Part shown: piece by piece, positions 26,665 through 34,156 of the stretch | How the letters are laid out: every line of letters starts with the position of its first letter | Numbering within the stretch: position 1 is the stretch's first letter | From: CAVTWS01 sp963738445 | GTDB taxonomy: Bacteria; Actinomycetota; Acidimicrobiia; Acidimicrobiales; SHLQ01 | Direction of reading: 5' to 3' | Length of the DNA stretch: 64,000 nt | NCBI GenBank assembly: GCA_963738445.1 | Contig: CAVTWS010000003.1 | Location: 49,466-113,465 of the forward strand | Notes under the pieces: generated by a model | What the model was told of the DNA's origin: nothing | What the model saw: only the letters and a program-made list of their open reading frames with translations | The model's database searches: none | Position numbers and translations under genes: made by a program

Positions 26665-27441
26665 ATGGAGCTCGAAGGGAGGGTGGCCGTCGTCACTGGC
26701 GGCACCCGAGGCATCGGTCGAGCCGTCGCGGAGGCCTTCCTGGCCGAGGGCGCGCGGGTTGTCATCAACGGCCGGAGCCCGGAGAAGGGCGCCGCGACCC
26801 TCGCCGAGATCGGCGCCGGCGATCGCCTGCACTACATCCAGGGTGACGCCATCGTGAAGTCCGAGGTCGAAGCGGTGATCGACGGCGCCGTCGAGCACTT
26901 CGGCCGCATCGACATCTTGATGGCCAACGCCGGCGGCGGCGACAACTACGCCCCGATCGTCGACCTGACCGACGAGGCCATGGACTTCGCCCTTAAGGTC
27001 AACTTCTGGCACACCTTCTGGGCCATGCGCCGCGCTCTGAAGTACATGATCCCGCAGGAGTGGGGCCGGATCATCACCATGTCGTCGGTGGAGGGCAAGT
27101 ACGGCAAGCCGGTGATCTCGCCCTACGTCGCCGCCAAACACGCCATCAACGGATTGACCAAATCGTGCGCTCAGGAGGTGGGCACCATGGGGATCACGGT
27201 CAATGCGGTCTGCCCCGGCGCTATCGAGACCGACATGATGAAAGAGGCCGGACCGGGAGCCGCCGAGGCGGCCGGAATGACCTACGAGGCGTTCCTCGAC
27301 CTGTTCGCCAGCGAGACGGCACGCAAGAAGCTCAACACCGTCGAGGACGTCGCCCAGGTGTGCGTGCTGCTGGCCTCCGACCTCGGTGGCGGCATCAGCG
27401 GGGCGCAGATCTCGATCGACGGCGGCACCGCCGCCTACTGA
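26665..27441 (+). CDS. SDR-family oxidoreductase (first of tandem pair)
   Basis: A 258-residue SDR with TGGTRGIG, MANAGGG in the NNAG position, ITMSSVEGK and the catalytic YVAAK; C-terminus AQISIDGGTAAY. AGGGGGA precedes the ATG. It is followed 12 bp later by a paralog of the same length class; both carry the rare SSVEGK-(Y/L)GK motif and a NFWHTFWAMRRALKYMIP / NLNHTFWGLRKALQYMIP helix. They could form a heteromer or act on successive substrates. Site I lies upstream. Confidence 0.9.
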   Translation: MELEGRVAVVTGGTRGIGRAVAEAFLAEGARVVINGRSPEKGAATLAEIGAGDRLHYIQGDAIVKSEVEAVIDGAVEHFGRIDILMANAGGGDNYAPIVDLTDEAMDFALKVNFWHTFWAMRRALKYMIPQEWGRIITMSSVEGKYGKPVISPYVAAKHAINGLTKSCAQEVGTMGITVNAVCPGAIETDMMKEAGPGAAEAAGMTYEAFLDLFASETARKKLNTVEDVAQVCVLLASDLGGGISGAQISIDGGTAAY

Positions 27442-27453
27442 GGGGGAACCATC

Positions 27454-28236
27454 ATGGGAAAACTTGACGGCAAGGTCGCGGTCATCACCGCCAGCACCCG
27501 CAGCATCGGGCGAGCCATCGCCGATGCCTACGTCGCCCAGGGCGCCAAGGTGGTGGTCAGCGGTCGTGACCCAGCCAAGGGCGCCCGGTGCCTCGAGGAG
27601 ATGGATGCCGGCGACCAGGCGCACTTCATCACCTGCGACGCCACCCGCCAGGCCGATGTGGAGGCCCTCATCCAGGGCACCATCGACCACTTCGGCCAGC
27701 TCGACATCGTCGTGCTCAACGCCGGAGGGGTGGGGCAGACCGCCATGGTCGCCGAGATGCCCGACGACGAGTGGCAGTACGAGCTGAACCTCAACCTGAA
27801 CCACACGTTCTGGGGACTCCGAAAGGCGCTCCAGTACATGATCCCCCGCGAGAGCGGGCGGGTCATCGCCATCTCGTCGGTCGAGGGCAAGCTCGGCAAG
27901 GCCGGCATCGCCGGGTACGCCGCCAACAAACACGCCATCAACGGCCTGGTCAAGAGTGCGGCCCAGGAGGTCGGCACGCTCGGCATCACCGTCAACGCCA
28001 TCTGCCCGGGCATCGTGCTGACCGACATGTTCTACGACTCCGGCCCCGAAACGATCAAGGTCATGGGACTCCCCGACCTCGACGCGCTGGCCGACATCTT
28101 CGCCAAGGATTCCGCCATCAAACGACCGAACACGGTCGAGGAGGTGGCGGCGGTCGCCGTCCTGCTCGCCACCGATCAGGCGGCCGGCATCACCGGCGCG
28201 CTCTTCCCGGTCGACGGCGGAACGGCGCAGTACTGA
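27454..28236 (+). CDS. SDR-family oxidoreductase (second of tandem pair)
   Basis: A 260-residue SDR, paralog of the preceding gene. The cofactor motif is TASTRSIG, in which the first conserved Gly of TGxxxGxG is Ala and the second is Ser. NAGGVG, ISSVEGK and YAANK are present; it ends ALFPVDGGTAQY. The altered glycine motif may change cofactor affinity or mark a structural subunit. Its stop TGA (28234-28236) overlaps a possible CTG start of the VOC gene. Confidence 0.88.
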   Translation: MGKLDGKVAVITASTRSIGRAIADAYVAQGAKVVVSGRDPAKGARCLEEMDAGDQAHFITCDATRQADVEALIQGTIDHFGQLDIVVLNAGGVGQTAMVAEMPDDEWQYELNLNLNHTFWGLRKALQYMIPRESGRVIAISSVEGKLGKAGIAGYAANKHAINGLVKSAAQEVGTLGITVNAICPGIVLTDMFYDSGPETIKVMGLPDLDALADIFAKDSAIKRPNTVEEVAAVAVLLATDQAAGITGALFPVDGGTAQY

Positions 28237-28898
28237 ACCAGCATCCCCGGGCCGCCTCGCCGGGGCTCACCACCCTCGGTCTCGGCCCTCCGGTCCAGAT
28301 CGCCTACGCCGTCACCGATGTGCGCGCCGCGGCGCGGACCTGGACCGCACGAGGGGTCGGCCCGTTCGTGGTGCTTGACCACGTCGAGGTGAACCGCGCC
28401 CGGTTGTCCGGTCAGCCCGCGTCCTTCGACCACTCCGCCGCGTTCTCCCAGCTCGGTGGGTTGATGCTGGAGCTGTTCTGCGTCCACCACGACTCCCCCG
28501 TCACCCAAGCCTCGGGGCTTCACCACCTGGCCTTCTTCGTCGAATCGGTCGACGAGGCCGGGGCTCGGCTGACCGACCACGGGTGGCCGGAGGTGCTGGC
28601 CGGCTCCAGCGGCGGGGGCAACTACTTCGCCATGCACGACGCCCGATCCGAACTCGGTCACCTGGTGGAGATCTACACCGCCAACGAACGGATGCTGGCG
28701 TTCTACGCCTCGATCGCCGGCAACTCGATCGCCTCGTCGACCACCAGTCAGCCAGCCTGGTGCGACCACAACCGCTCGGCCAGGTCGTCGACGATCGAGG
28801 GCGGCTCGTCCTTGGGGATCGAGATGATGGCCAGGTCCGCGCCGGCGGCCTCCCGCGTTGCCACGAAGTCCTCGACCGAGGCGGTCTGGGAGCCGTAG
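28233..28898 (+). CDS. VOC (glyoxalase-fold) family protein, start and end uncertain
   Basis: A protein of the vicinal-oxygen-chelate fold: VQIAYAVTDVRAAARTWTARGVGPFVVLDHV, then LHHLAFFVESVDEAGARLTDHGWPEVL and HLVEIYTANERMLAFYASI. No ATG, GTG or TTG occurs before the domain in this frame. The best start is CTG 28233, which overlaps the SDR stop (CTGA) as an ATGA-type coupling. The conserved part ends near 28730. The remaining 56 residues run antisense over the end of the convergent LLM gene and are probably read-through. A related VOC protein is at 39324. Confidence 0.62.
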   Translation: MNQHPRAASPGLTTLGLGPPVQIAYAVTDVRAAARTWTARGVGPFVVLDHVEVNRARLSGQPASFDHSAAFSQLGGLMLELFCVHHDSPVTQASGLHHLAFFVESVDEAGARLTDHGWPEVLAGSSGGGNYFAMHDARSELGHLVEIYTANERMLAFYASIAGNSIASSTTSQPAWCDHNRSARSSTIEGGSSLGIEMMARSAPAASRVATKSSTEAVWEP

Positions 28899-29473
28899 TT
28901 CCAGTGGTGGGCGTACCGGGCCACCAGGGGCATCGTGCGCCGCCGGCCGGACCCTCCGATGCAGATCGGCAACGGGCGCTGGATCGGCTTGGGGTTGCAC
29001 GGAGCGTCGACCAGCTGGAACCAGCGGGCGGAGAAGTCGCTGCGATCGTTCGTGAGCAAGGTGTCGATGACGGCCAGGCCCTCCGCGAACCGGTCGAACC
29101 GCTCCCGCACGCTCCCCAACTCGAGGCCATAGGCGCGGCACTCGTCGTCGTGCCATCCGGCACCGACCCCGAGCTCGAGTCGGCCACCGCGGGTGATGTC
29201 GAGCGAGGCCGCCATGTTCGCCAGCACCGCCGGATGGCGATACACCATCCCGGTCACGAGCACGCCGCACCGCAGCCGATCCGTCGCCGCCAGCAGGGCG
29301 GTCAGGGTGATCCAGCCCTCGAGGCAGTCGCCGTCGACGTCGCCCGACAGCGGGACGAAATGATCGAAGGTCCACCCCGACTCGAGCACCTCGTGGGCGT
29401 CCGCGCGTTGCCAGACCTCTCGCAGCCACTCCCAGCCGACGTGCTGGGGCGACGTGCTGAGGGCGAACCTCAA
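28748..29473 (-). CDS. LLM-class F420-dependent oxidoreductase
   Basis: A 241-residue luciferase-fold protein. RFALSTSP, TFDHFVP, LRCGVLVTGMVYRHPAVLANMAASLDITRGGRLELGVGAGW and PLPICIGGSGRRRTMPLVARYAHHWN identify the F420-type group. The start is TTG 29473, with GAGG upstream, 10 nt after the nitroreductase stop, so the two are an operon. It is about 50 residues shorter than many relatives, ending soon after the last conserved helix. It would reduce or oxidise a pathway intermediate with F420. Confidence 0.82.
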   Translation of the reverse strand: MRFALSTSPQHVGWEWLREVWQRADAHEVLESGWTFDHFVPLSGDVDGDCLEGWITLTALLAATDRLRCGVLVTGMVYRHPAVLANMAASLDITRGGRLELGVGAGWHDDECRAYGLELGSVRERFDRFAEGLAVIDTLLTNDRSDFSARWFQLVDAPCNPKPIQRPLPICIGGSGRRRTMPLVARYAHHWNYGSQTASVEDFVATREAAGADLAIISIPKDEPPSIVDDLAERLWSHQAG

Positions 29474-29483
29474 GGCCGCCTCG

Positions 29484-30143
29484 TCACGTCACGGGCCAGA
29501 GCGCGTTGGGCGCCGACCAACCGACCGGCTGGCCCCATCGCTCGGCGAAGACCGCCTCCTCGGCCGGACGGCGCCGGGGCACGCCCCAGTTCCCGGTGGG
29601 ATACCCGATGGGGACCATGGCGTGCATGTGCCACACCCCGTCGGTCGGCAGGCCGAGCAGCGCCTCGGTGTCGTCCTTGCGGTGTTTGAGCAGGGTCGTG
29701 ATCGTGGTGCCGAGCCCGAGCGAGCGGGCCACCAGGCACAGGTTCCACAGGCAGGGGAAGGTGGTCGTCTCACCGCCCGGTTTGCCGAAGACGAAGATGA
29801 GCGCCGGCGCGGTGTGGACGTTGTCGGCCAGCCACTGCGCCGACCGGTCGATCCGGGCCGACTGCGCCACCGCGGGATCGGCGTGATCGCCGACGGAGAT
29901 GCGTTCCTGCACGTGGGCGTACTGGGTGGCGTTGATCTGGTCGAGGCAGGCGCGGTAGAGGCCCTGGACCTCGGCCTTCACGCCGGGATCGGTGACGACG
30001 ACGAACCGGAACCGCTGCTCGTTGCCGCTGTTGGGACCCCGGATGGCGGCGTCGAAGAGCACCGGCCAGACGTCGTCGGGAACGGGAGTGGGTTCCAGAC
30101 GGCGCATGGCCCGGGTGGTGTACACGGCCTCGAGGATGTCCAT
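29484..30143 (-). CDS. Nitroreductase-family flavoprotein
   Basis: A 219-residue FMN-dependent nitroreductase-fold enzyme: MDILEAVYTTRAMRRLEPTPV, AIRGPNSGNEQRFRFVVVTD, and FPCLWNLCLVARSLGLGTTITTL at the dimer interface. The ATG at 30143 lies 7 nt after TAGTTT on the minus strand, which is part of operator-like site B, so repressor binding would cover the -10 of a leaderless transcript. It is co-transcribed with the LLM gene. Members reduce nitro groups, quinones or enones; the substrate here is unknown. Confidence 0.88.
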   Translation of the reverse strand: MDILEAVYTTRAMRRLEPTPVPDDVWPVLFDAAIRGPNSGNEQRFRFVVVTDPGVKAEVQGLYRACLDQINATQYAHVQERISVGDHADPAVAQSARIDRSAQWLADNVHTAPALIFVFGKPGGETTTFPCLWNLCLVARSLGLGTTITTLLKHRKDDTEALLGLPTDGVWHMHAMVPIGYPTGNWGVPRRRPAEEAVFAERWGQPVGWSAPNALWPVT

Positions 30144-30152
30144 CGGCGAGAA

Positions 30153-30170
30153 ACTAACCGCGCGATATGT
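30153..30170. promoter_or_regulatory. Operator-like palindrome, site B
   Basis: ACTAACC-GCGC-GATATGT, beginning 10 bp upstream of the nitroreductase ATG. It contains the stop codon of the upstream 88-residue gene (TAG on the minus strand, 30154-30156) and the likely -10 of the nitroreductase. Confidence 0.6.
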
Positions 30171-30420
30171 CGAGCGCCGATTCGTGGGCTCGGCCGTCGT
30201 GTCCATGCGGCGGCGGAACCGTCTCGGTCAACCGGTGATGGGCGACCTTGGGCCCTACGACCCAGCCGCACAGCTGCGGATCGCACTCGCGCAGATCGCC
30301 CTCGATCCACGAGCCGTCGGCACGGAACCGGCCCGACTGGGCTCCGCTGGTCACGAGCAGGGTGCCGTCGTCGGCGCGCTCGTAGAGGGCCCCGGTAAAG
30401 GGGTGGCGGACCCCGTTCAC
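30154..30420 (-). CDS. Small protein encoded directly after Rieske oxygenase
   Basis: An 88-residue protein beginning VNGVRHPFTGALYERADDG and containing SGRFRADGSWIEGDLRECDPQLCGWVVG. GTG 30420 overlaps the Rieske stop (GTGA), so it is translationally coupled to the oxygenase. The sequence is hydrophilic, with conserved-looking H, G, C and W residues and no membrane segment. I cannot assign a known fold. A structural or accessory role for the oxygenase is inferred from coupling. Its stop codon lies inside operator-like site B. Confidence 0.65.
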   Translation of the reverse strand: MNGVRHPFTGALYERADDGTLLVTSGAQSGRFRADGSWIEGDLRECDPQLCGWVVGPKVAHHRLTETVPPPHGHDGRAHESALDISRG

Positions 30421-31808
30421 GAACGCTCCTCGCCGGCCGAACCGACGCCGACCCATTCGTCGAGCTTGGCGTGGAGCCAACGGATCTTCGACTCCTGGTA
30501 CAGGCTCAACGTCATGGTCGGTTTGTGGGTGGTCTCCAGACCCCGCTGCACCTTCGCCATGTTGAACAGGTCCTGGTTGAAGATCTTGCCCAGCATCCCC
30601 AGCTCGGCGGCGTCGGTGAAGCTCTCGTGCTCCTCCAACATGTGCACGGGCGCCGGCGGGGGCCGCTCCCCCACGAACGGGGCGAGGAAGATGCACTCCA
30701 TGATCGAGCTCCGGTGGTCGTCGCCGTTGGGCCGGAACCGGTACACGATGCGATTGAACGCGCCCCACGGATGGAAGTTCGGGAACACGGTGTAGTCGAG
30801 GTTGTCGTTGAGCTCGGCGTCGGACATGGCGTCGACGGAGTCCCCGACCACGGGTCGCCAGCGGTCGCGGGCGGCATCGGCGGCCACCTCACGCATCGTG
30901 CGGCCGTCGGACACGGGCATCGGGTTGTCCTGGTCCTCGCGGATGTCGAGCATGGCTCGCATCATGCGATCGTCGTCCGGCGGCGGGTCGAGGTGCGGGC
31001 TGGGGGTGCCGCCGGGGGTGATGGCCCGGGAGAAGTTGCCCCAGATGTCGACCTGCGAGTTGGTGTCGCCGAGGTAGGCGAGGGCCTGCGGGTGGGTGCC
31101 GCTCACGTGGTACGCCTCGCAGAAGGCCTCCTGGGCCACCTTCCAGTTGGCCTGGATCACCTTGGCGACGTGCGCCTGCTTGTAACGGTTGGCCAGGTCC
31201 CAACCGTTGAAGTGATCGACGATCTCCCCGAGGTAGTCATGGAGCGGCTCAGCCCGGGGATCGGGGTTGATGAAGACGAACCCCGCCCAGGTCCCGACGC
31301 GGCACTCGGGCAGCGAGAAGTCCTCCGCGACCACCTGACCGAAGTCCCACTGGGCCGGCACGTGAGCCAACGTGCCGTCGAGGGCCCAGGTGAAGCCGTG
31401 ATAGGCGCAGCGAAACTCCCGGCACCGACCGTCGTAGTCCTTCAGCTGGCGGCCCCGGTGCAGACAGGCGTTGGGATAGGCCTTGATCTCGTCGATTGCG
31501 GTGCGAATCAGAATGTAGGACGTTCGCACGATCTCGTAGATGACGTAGTCGCCGACCTCGGGGAGCTCCTCCTCGCGGCAGGCGAACTGCCAGACGCGGC
31601 TCCACAGGTGGGCGACCTCGGCCTCGTGCCAGTCCCGCGAGATGTAGCGGTCGATCGAGATCTCCTGGTCGCCCAGGTACTTCGGATGCTCGATCCGGAG
31701 CACCTCGGGCACGACCCGGGTGTCGGTATCGAGCAACTGCTGATAGGTGATGCCGGGCGAACGGGCTTGGCCGAGCTCGGACTCGTTGCTCGCGCTCGAT
31801 TGCCTCAC
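30417..31808 (-). CDS. Rieske ring-hydroxylating oxygenase, alpha subunit
   Basis: A Rieske oxygenase of 463 residues from GTG 31808, which has AAGGGGG 6 nt upstream; TTG 31823 would add five residues. Rieske ligands are in NACLHRGRQL and CAYHGF. The iron site is EAYHVSGTH (E-x2-H-x4-H). It is longer than the other three oxygenases here, with extra residues around the PGGTPSPHLDPPPDDD loop. It is translationally coupled to an 88-residue partner. Operator-like site H lies 39 bp upstream of the start. Confidence 0.9.
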   Translation of the reverse strand: MRQSSASNESELGQARSPGITYQQLLDTDTRVVPEVLRIEHPKYLGDQEISIDRYISRDWHEAEVAHLWSRVWQFACREEELPEVGDYVIYEIVRTSYILIRTAIDEIKAYPNACLHRGRQLKDYDGRCREFRCAYHGFTWALDGTLAHVPAQWDFGQVVAEDFSLPECRVGTWAGFVFINPDPRAEPLHDYLGEIVDHFNGWDLANRYKQAHVAKVIQANWKVAQEAFCEAYHVSGTHPQALAYLGDTNSQVDIWGNFSRAITPGGTPSPHLDPPPDDDRMMRAMLDIREDQDNPMPVSDGRTMREVAADAARDRWRPVVGDSVDAMSDAELNDNLDYTVFPNFHPWGAFNRIVYRFRPNGDDHRSSIMECIFLAPFVGERPPPAPVHMLEEHESFTDAAELGMLGKIFNQDLFNMAKVQRGLETTHKPTMTLSLYQESKIRWLHAKLDEWVGVGSAGEERS

Positions 31809-31846
31809 GGAGGCCCCCTTCAAGGTGTCATCGTCCCGCCGACATT

Positions 31847-31864
31847 ATTGACCGAAGGGTTAAT
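31847..31864. promoter_or_regulatory. Operator-like palindrome, site H
   Basis: ATTGACC-GAAG-GGTTAAT: half-sites ATTGACC and GGTTAAT with a 4-bp gap, six of seven positions complementary. It lies between the SDR stop (31884) and the Rieske start, overlapping a CAATAAT box on the minus strand. Confidence 0.55.
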
Positions 31865-31883
31865 TACCGTCCAGCCGGCGGGC

Positions 31884-32672
31884 TCACATGTCGCGTGGCG
31901 CGTAGTGCACGCCCCGGTGGGTACGTCCACCGGCGACGAGCAGCAGCTGGCCGGTCACCCACGACGCCGCCGGCGAGGCCAGATACACGACGGCGGCGGC
32001 GATGTCGTCGGGAGTGCCGAGCCGACCGAGCGGGATGGTGGCGGCAATTTCGGTGTCTCTGCCTTCGGTTCCGAGCACCTCCCGGAACGCCTCCGTGGCC
32101 ACCGGCCCGGGAGCCACGGTGTTGACCCGGATCCGGGGTGCGAGCTCGAGGGCCAGGGTTTCGGTGAGGTTGTTCATTCCGGCCTTGGCAGCCGCATAGG
32201 GCCCGGTGAACGGTGAGCCCCGGGTGCCGGCGCCCGACGAGATGTTGACGATCGCCCCACCGTCGGTCATGCGCCGGGCGGCCGCCTTGGCCCCTTGAAA
32301 GGCCGTCACCAGGTTGAGCTCCAGTTGCGAGCGGAAGGTCTCGTCCGAGGTGTCGATGAGGGCGCGGGTGGCTTTCTCGTCGGAGCCACCGACGTTGTTG
32401 ACCCACACGTCGAGCCGGCCGAAGCGATCCATGGCGGCGTCAGCGATCATCTCGGACCGGTCCCGGATGTCGCCGTCGACGATGAGGTGCTGACGACCGT
32501 GGGAGGCCACGAGCTCAGCGGTCGCCTCGAGGTCGGCGCGCCGACGGGCGTTGACGACGACATCGCAGCCGGCCGCGGCCAGCGCGACTGCGATCGCCCG
32601 GCCGATGCCCTGACCGGACCCGGTGACGACGGCAACCCGGCCATCGATGCGGAACAGGTCGAGCACGCTCAT
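31884..32672 (-). CDS. SDR-family oxidoreductase
   Basis: A 262-residue SDR. TGSGQGIG binds NAD(P); NNVGG replaces NNAG; INISSGAG and YAAAK form the catalytic centre; the end is VTGQLLLVAGGRT, with Ala for the usual Asp in VDGG. Its ATG overlaps the stop of the HAD gene (ATGA, 32669-32672). The gene order DinB/MDMPI - HAD - SDR forms a minus-strand operon under site C. Confidence 0.88.
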   Translation of the reverse strand: MSVLDLFRIDGRVAVVTGSGQGIGRAIAVALAAAGCDVVVNARRRADLEATAELVASHGRQHLIVDGDIRDRSEMIADAAMDRFGRLDVWVNNVGGSDEKATRALIDTSDETFRSQLELNLVTAFQGAKAAARRMTDGGAIVNISSGAGTRGSPFTGPYAAAKAGMNNLTETLALELAPRIRVNTVAPGPVATEAFREVLGTEGRDTEIAATIPLGRLGTPDDIAAAVVYLASPAASWVTGQLLLVAGGRTHRGVHYAPRDM

Positions 32673-33223
32673 CGGCTGGCCATGGCCTCGGTCAGCTCCA
32701 CCAGCGCGTACACGATGCGCTCGTGCGCCACCCCCAGTTGTTGCGCCGTTGCCTCGTAGATGGCCGGCTCGGGCTTGCGACAGCCCACGAGCGACGAATC
32801 GACGACGGCCGTGAACAACGTGAAGTCCATCTGCGCCTCGATGATGTGACGGGCCTCGACAAAGCTGTTCGTGAGCAGCGCTACCGGCACCCCTTGCTCC
32901 CGGAGCGAACCGATGCGACCCACGACGGCATGGTTCAGGGTGAAGCCCTGACCGGCCAAGATGTCCTCGATCTCGTCGCCGACGAGCCGCACCCCCGCGG
33001 CGTCGGCGTAACCGCCGAGCCGGTCCTGGATGTCCGCGGTGGCGATCTCGCCTCGCTCGGCCCGGTGCCAGGGGTGATCCGACGAGTGGTGGCGAGGACC
33101 CATCACCACCTCCAGCATGGTCAGCATGTCCGTCCCGGCGCGCTCGGCGAGCCGGGTCAGCTGATTGGTGATCGGGGTGATGACCACGCCTCCGAAATCG
33201 AAGACGACGGCGTCGATGAGCAT
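32669..33223 (-). CDS. HAD-like hydrolase with aberrant C-terminus
   Basis: A 184-residue HAD-IA-type protein from ATG 33223; an in-frame start at 33259 would add 12 residues. Motif I is VVFDFGGVV (second Asp replaced by Gly, as in several sub-families), motif II is LLTNSF and motif III is CRKPEPAIYE. Motif IV, normally a DD pair after ERIV, is absent: the chain ends ERIVYALVELTEAMASR. It may therefore be inactive or incompletely preserved. It is coupled to the SDR by ATGA overlap. Confidence 0.72.
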   Translation of the reverse strand: MLIDAVVFDFGGVVITPITNQLTRLAERAGTDMLTMLEVVMGPRHHSSDHPWHRAERGEIATADIQDRLGGYADAAGVRLVGDEIEDILAGQGFTLNHAVVGRIGSLREQGVPVALLTNSFVEARHIIEAQMDFTLFTAVVDSSLVGCRKPEPAIYEATAQQLGVAHERIVYALVELTEAMASR

Positions 33224-33271
33224 GTGGTTTCCGGGATCGGTCGGGGCGAACGTAGACACGGTGTCTCAGCG

Positions 33272-34081
33272 TCAGATGATGTCGACGGCGTCGAGGACCC
33301 GCGCGGCGTAGTCGCCATCACCGGTGACGGTGCACATCGACCGCCAGGGTGAACGGGTGGTGGCCCAGCTCACGAAATCGTGGGCCGACGAGGTGACGCG
33401 GGCGGCCGCGCGGGGGTCGGCGCCTTCCACCACCGAGACGAGGCCGCTCTCGTCGGCGGGGAGGATGGTCCAGGCACCGCCGCCGGGCCCGGTGAGCGTC
33501 ACCGTGAGCGGGCGGTCCACGACCCGCATGGCCTCGGTGCACATCTGGGGTAGCCCGGCCCACATCCACCCGATCCCGGGGCGGAGTCGGAGGTCATCCA
33601 CCTCGGGCACCTCGAGGGACAACGGACCCGCGGGCCCCAGGAGGTCGTGACGGAGGTGGCAGTAGTGATCGAAGCAGTAGGCGTCGGCGAGCTGGTGCAT
33701 CTGGTACGTGCCGAGATCGCCGACGGGGAGCGGCGCAAGAGCCAGCGGTTCCTCCTGCAGGGCCGCCAACGCGGCGAAGGCGGCCTCGCGGTACTGCTCG
33801 TACTCGGCGAGCAGCTCCTCGGGCGTCCACGAGCGGCGCGGCTCGACGAGTGCCTCCATGGCCATCTCGGCCGTAGCCCCCGGTGGAGGCGGCTCCGAAG
33901 GCGACGGGGCGATCATCTCCTTGAAATTCGACGTGACGTGGGCAAGCACATCGCGCACGCTCCATCCGCTACAGGCGCTCGGCTGGTCCCACTGCTCGGA
34001 TGTGACCTGGGCCAGGACGGCCTGGAGGTCGGCGTGGTTGGCTCGCAGGCCGGCGACGGCATCCATACTCATGGGGCCCAC
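33272..34081 (-). CDS. DinB/maleylpyruvate-isomerase-like (MDMPI) protein
   Basis: A 269-residue protein with a four-helix DinB-type N-terminal domain: LRANHADLQAVLAQVTSEQWDQPSACSGWSVRDVLAHVTSNF. The metal-binding His of DVLAHV and a second His in MHQLADAYCFDHYCHLRHDLLG are visible. The C-terminal part is an SCP2-like domain (LTVTLTGPGGGAWTILPADES). Such proteins use mycothiol or another thiol in actinobacteria, which is an inference here. Starts possible at GTG 34081, ATG 34072 and ATG 34066. It heads the operon with HAD and SDR. Confidence 0.75.
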   Translation of the reverse strand: MGPMSMDAVAGLRANHADLQAVLAQVTSEQWDQPSACSGWSVRDVLAHVTSNFKEMIAPSPSEPPPPGATAEMAMEALVEPRRSWTPEELLAEYEQYREAAFAALAALQEEPLALAPLPVGDLGTYQMHQLADAYCFDHYCHLRHDLLGPAGPLSLEVPEVDDLRLRPGIGWMWAGLPQMCTEAMRVVDRPLTVTLTGPGGGAWTILPADESGLVSVVEGADPRAAARVTSSAHDFVSWATTRSPWRSMCTVTGDGDYAARVLDAVDII

Positions 34082-34100
34082 GATATGGGTCAGCTCGTTA

Positions 34101-34118
34101 ATTGATCGCGCGATAGGT
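34101..34118. promoter_or_regulatory. Operator-like palindrome, site C
   Basis: ATTGATC-GCGC-GATAGGT, the reverse orientation of site E. It lies between the divergent DinB/MDMPI operon (20 bp) and the alcohol dehydrogenase (39 bp). Confidence 0.55.
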
Positions 34119-34156
34119 CAGAGTGTCGTCGTGCCCCCACGGAGGAGGACCCCGAG

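Noticed and set aside
30471..32216. Long plus-strand reading frame opposite the Rieske and SDR genes
   Set aside because: Val/Gly/Asp/His-rich shadow translation without domain signature; the Rieske and SDR motifs lie on the minus strand.
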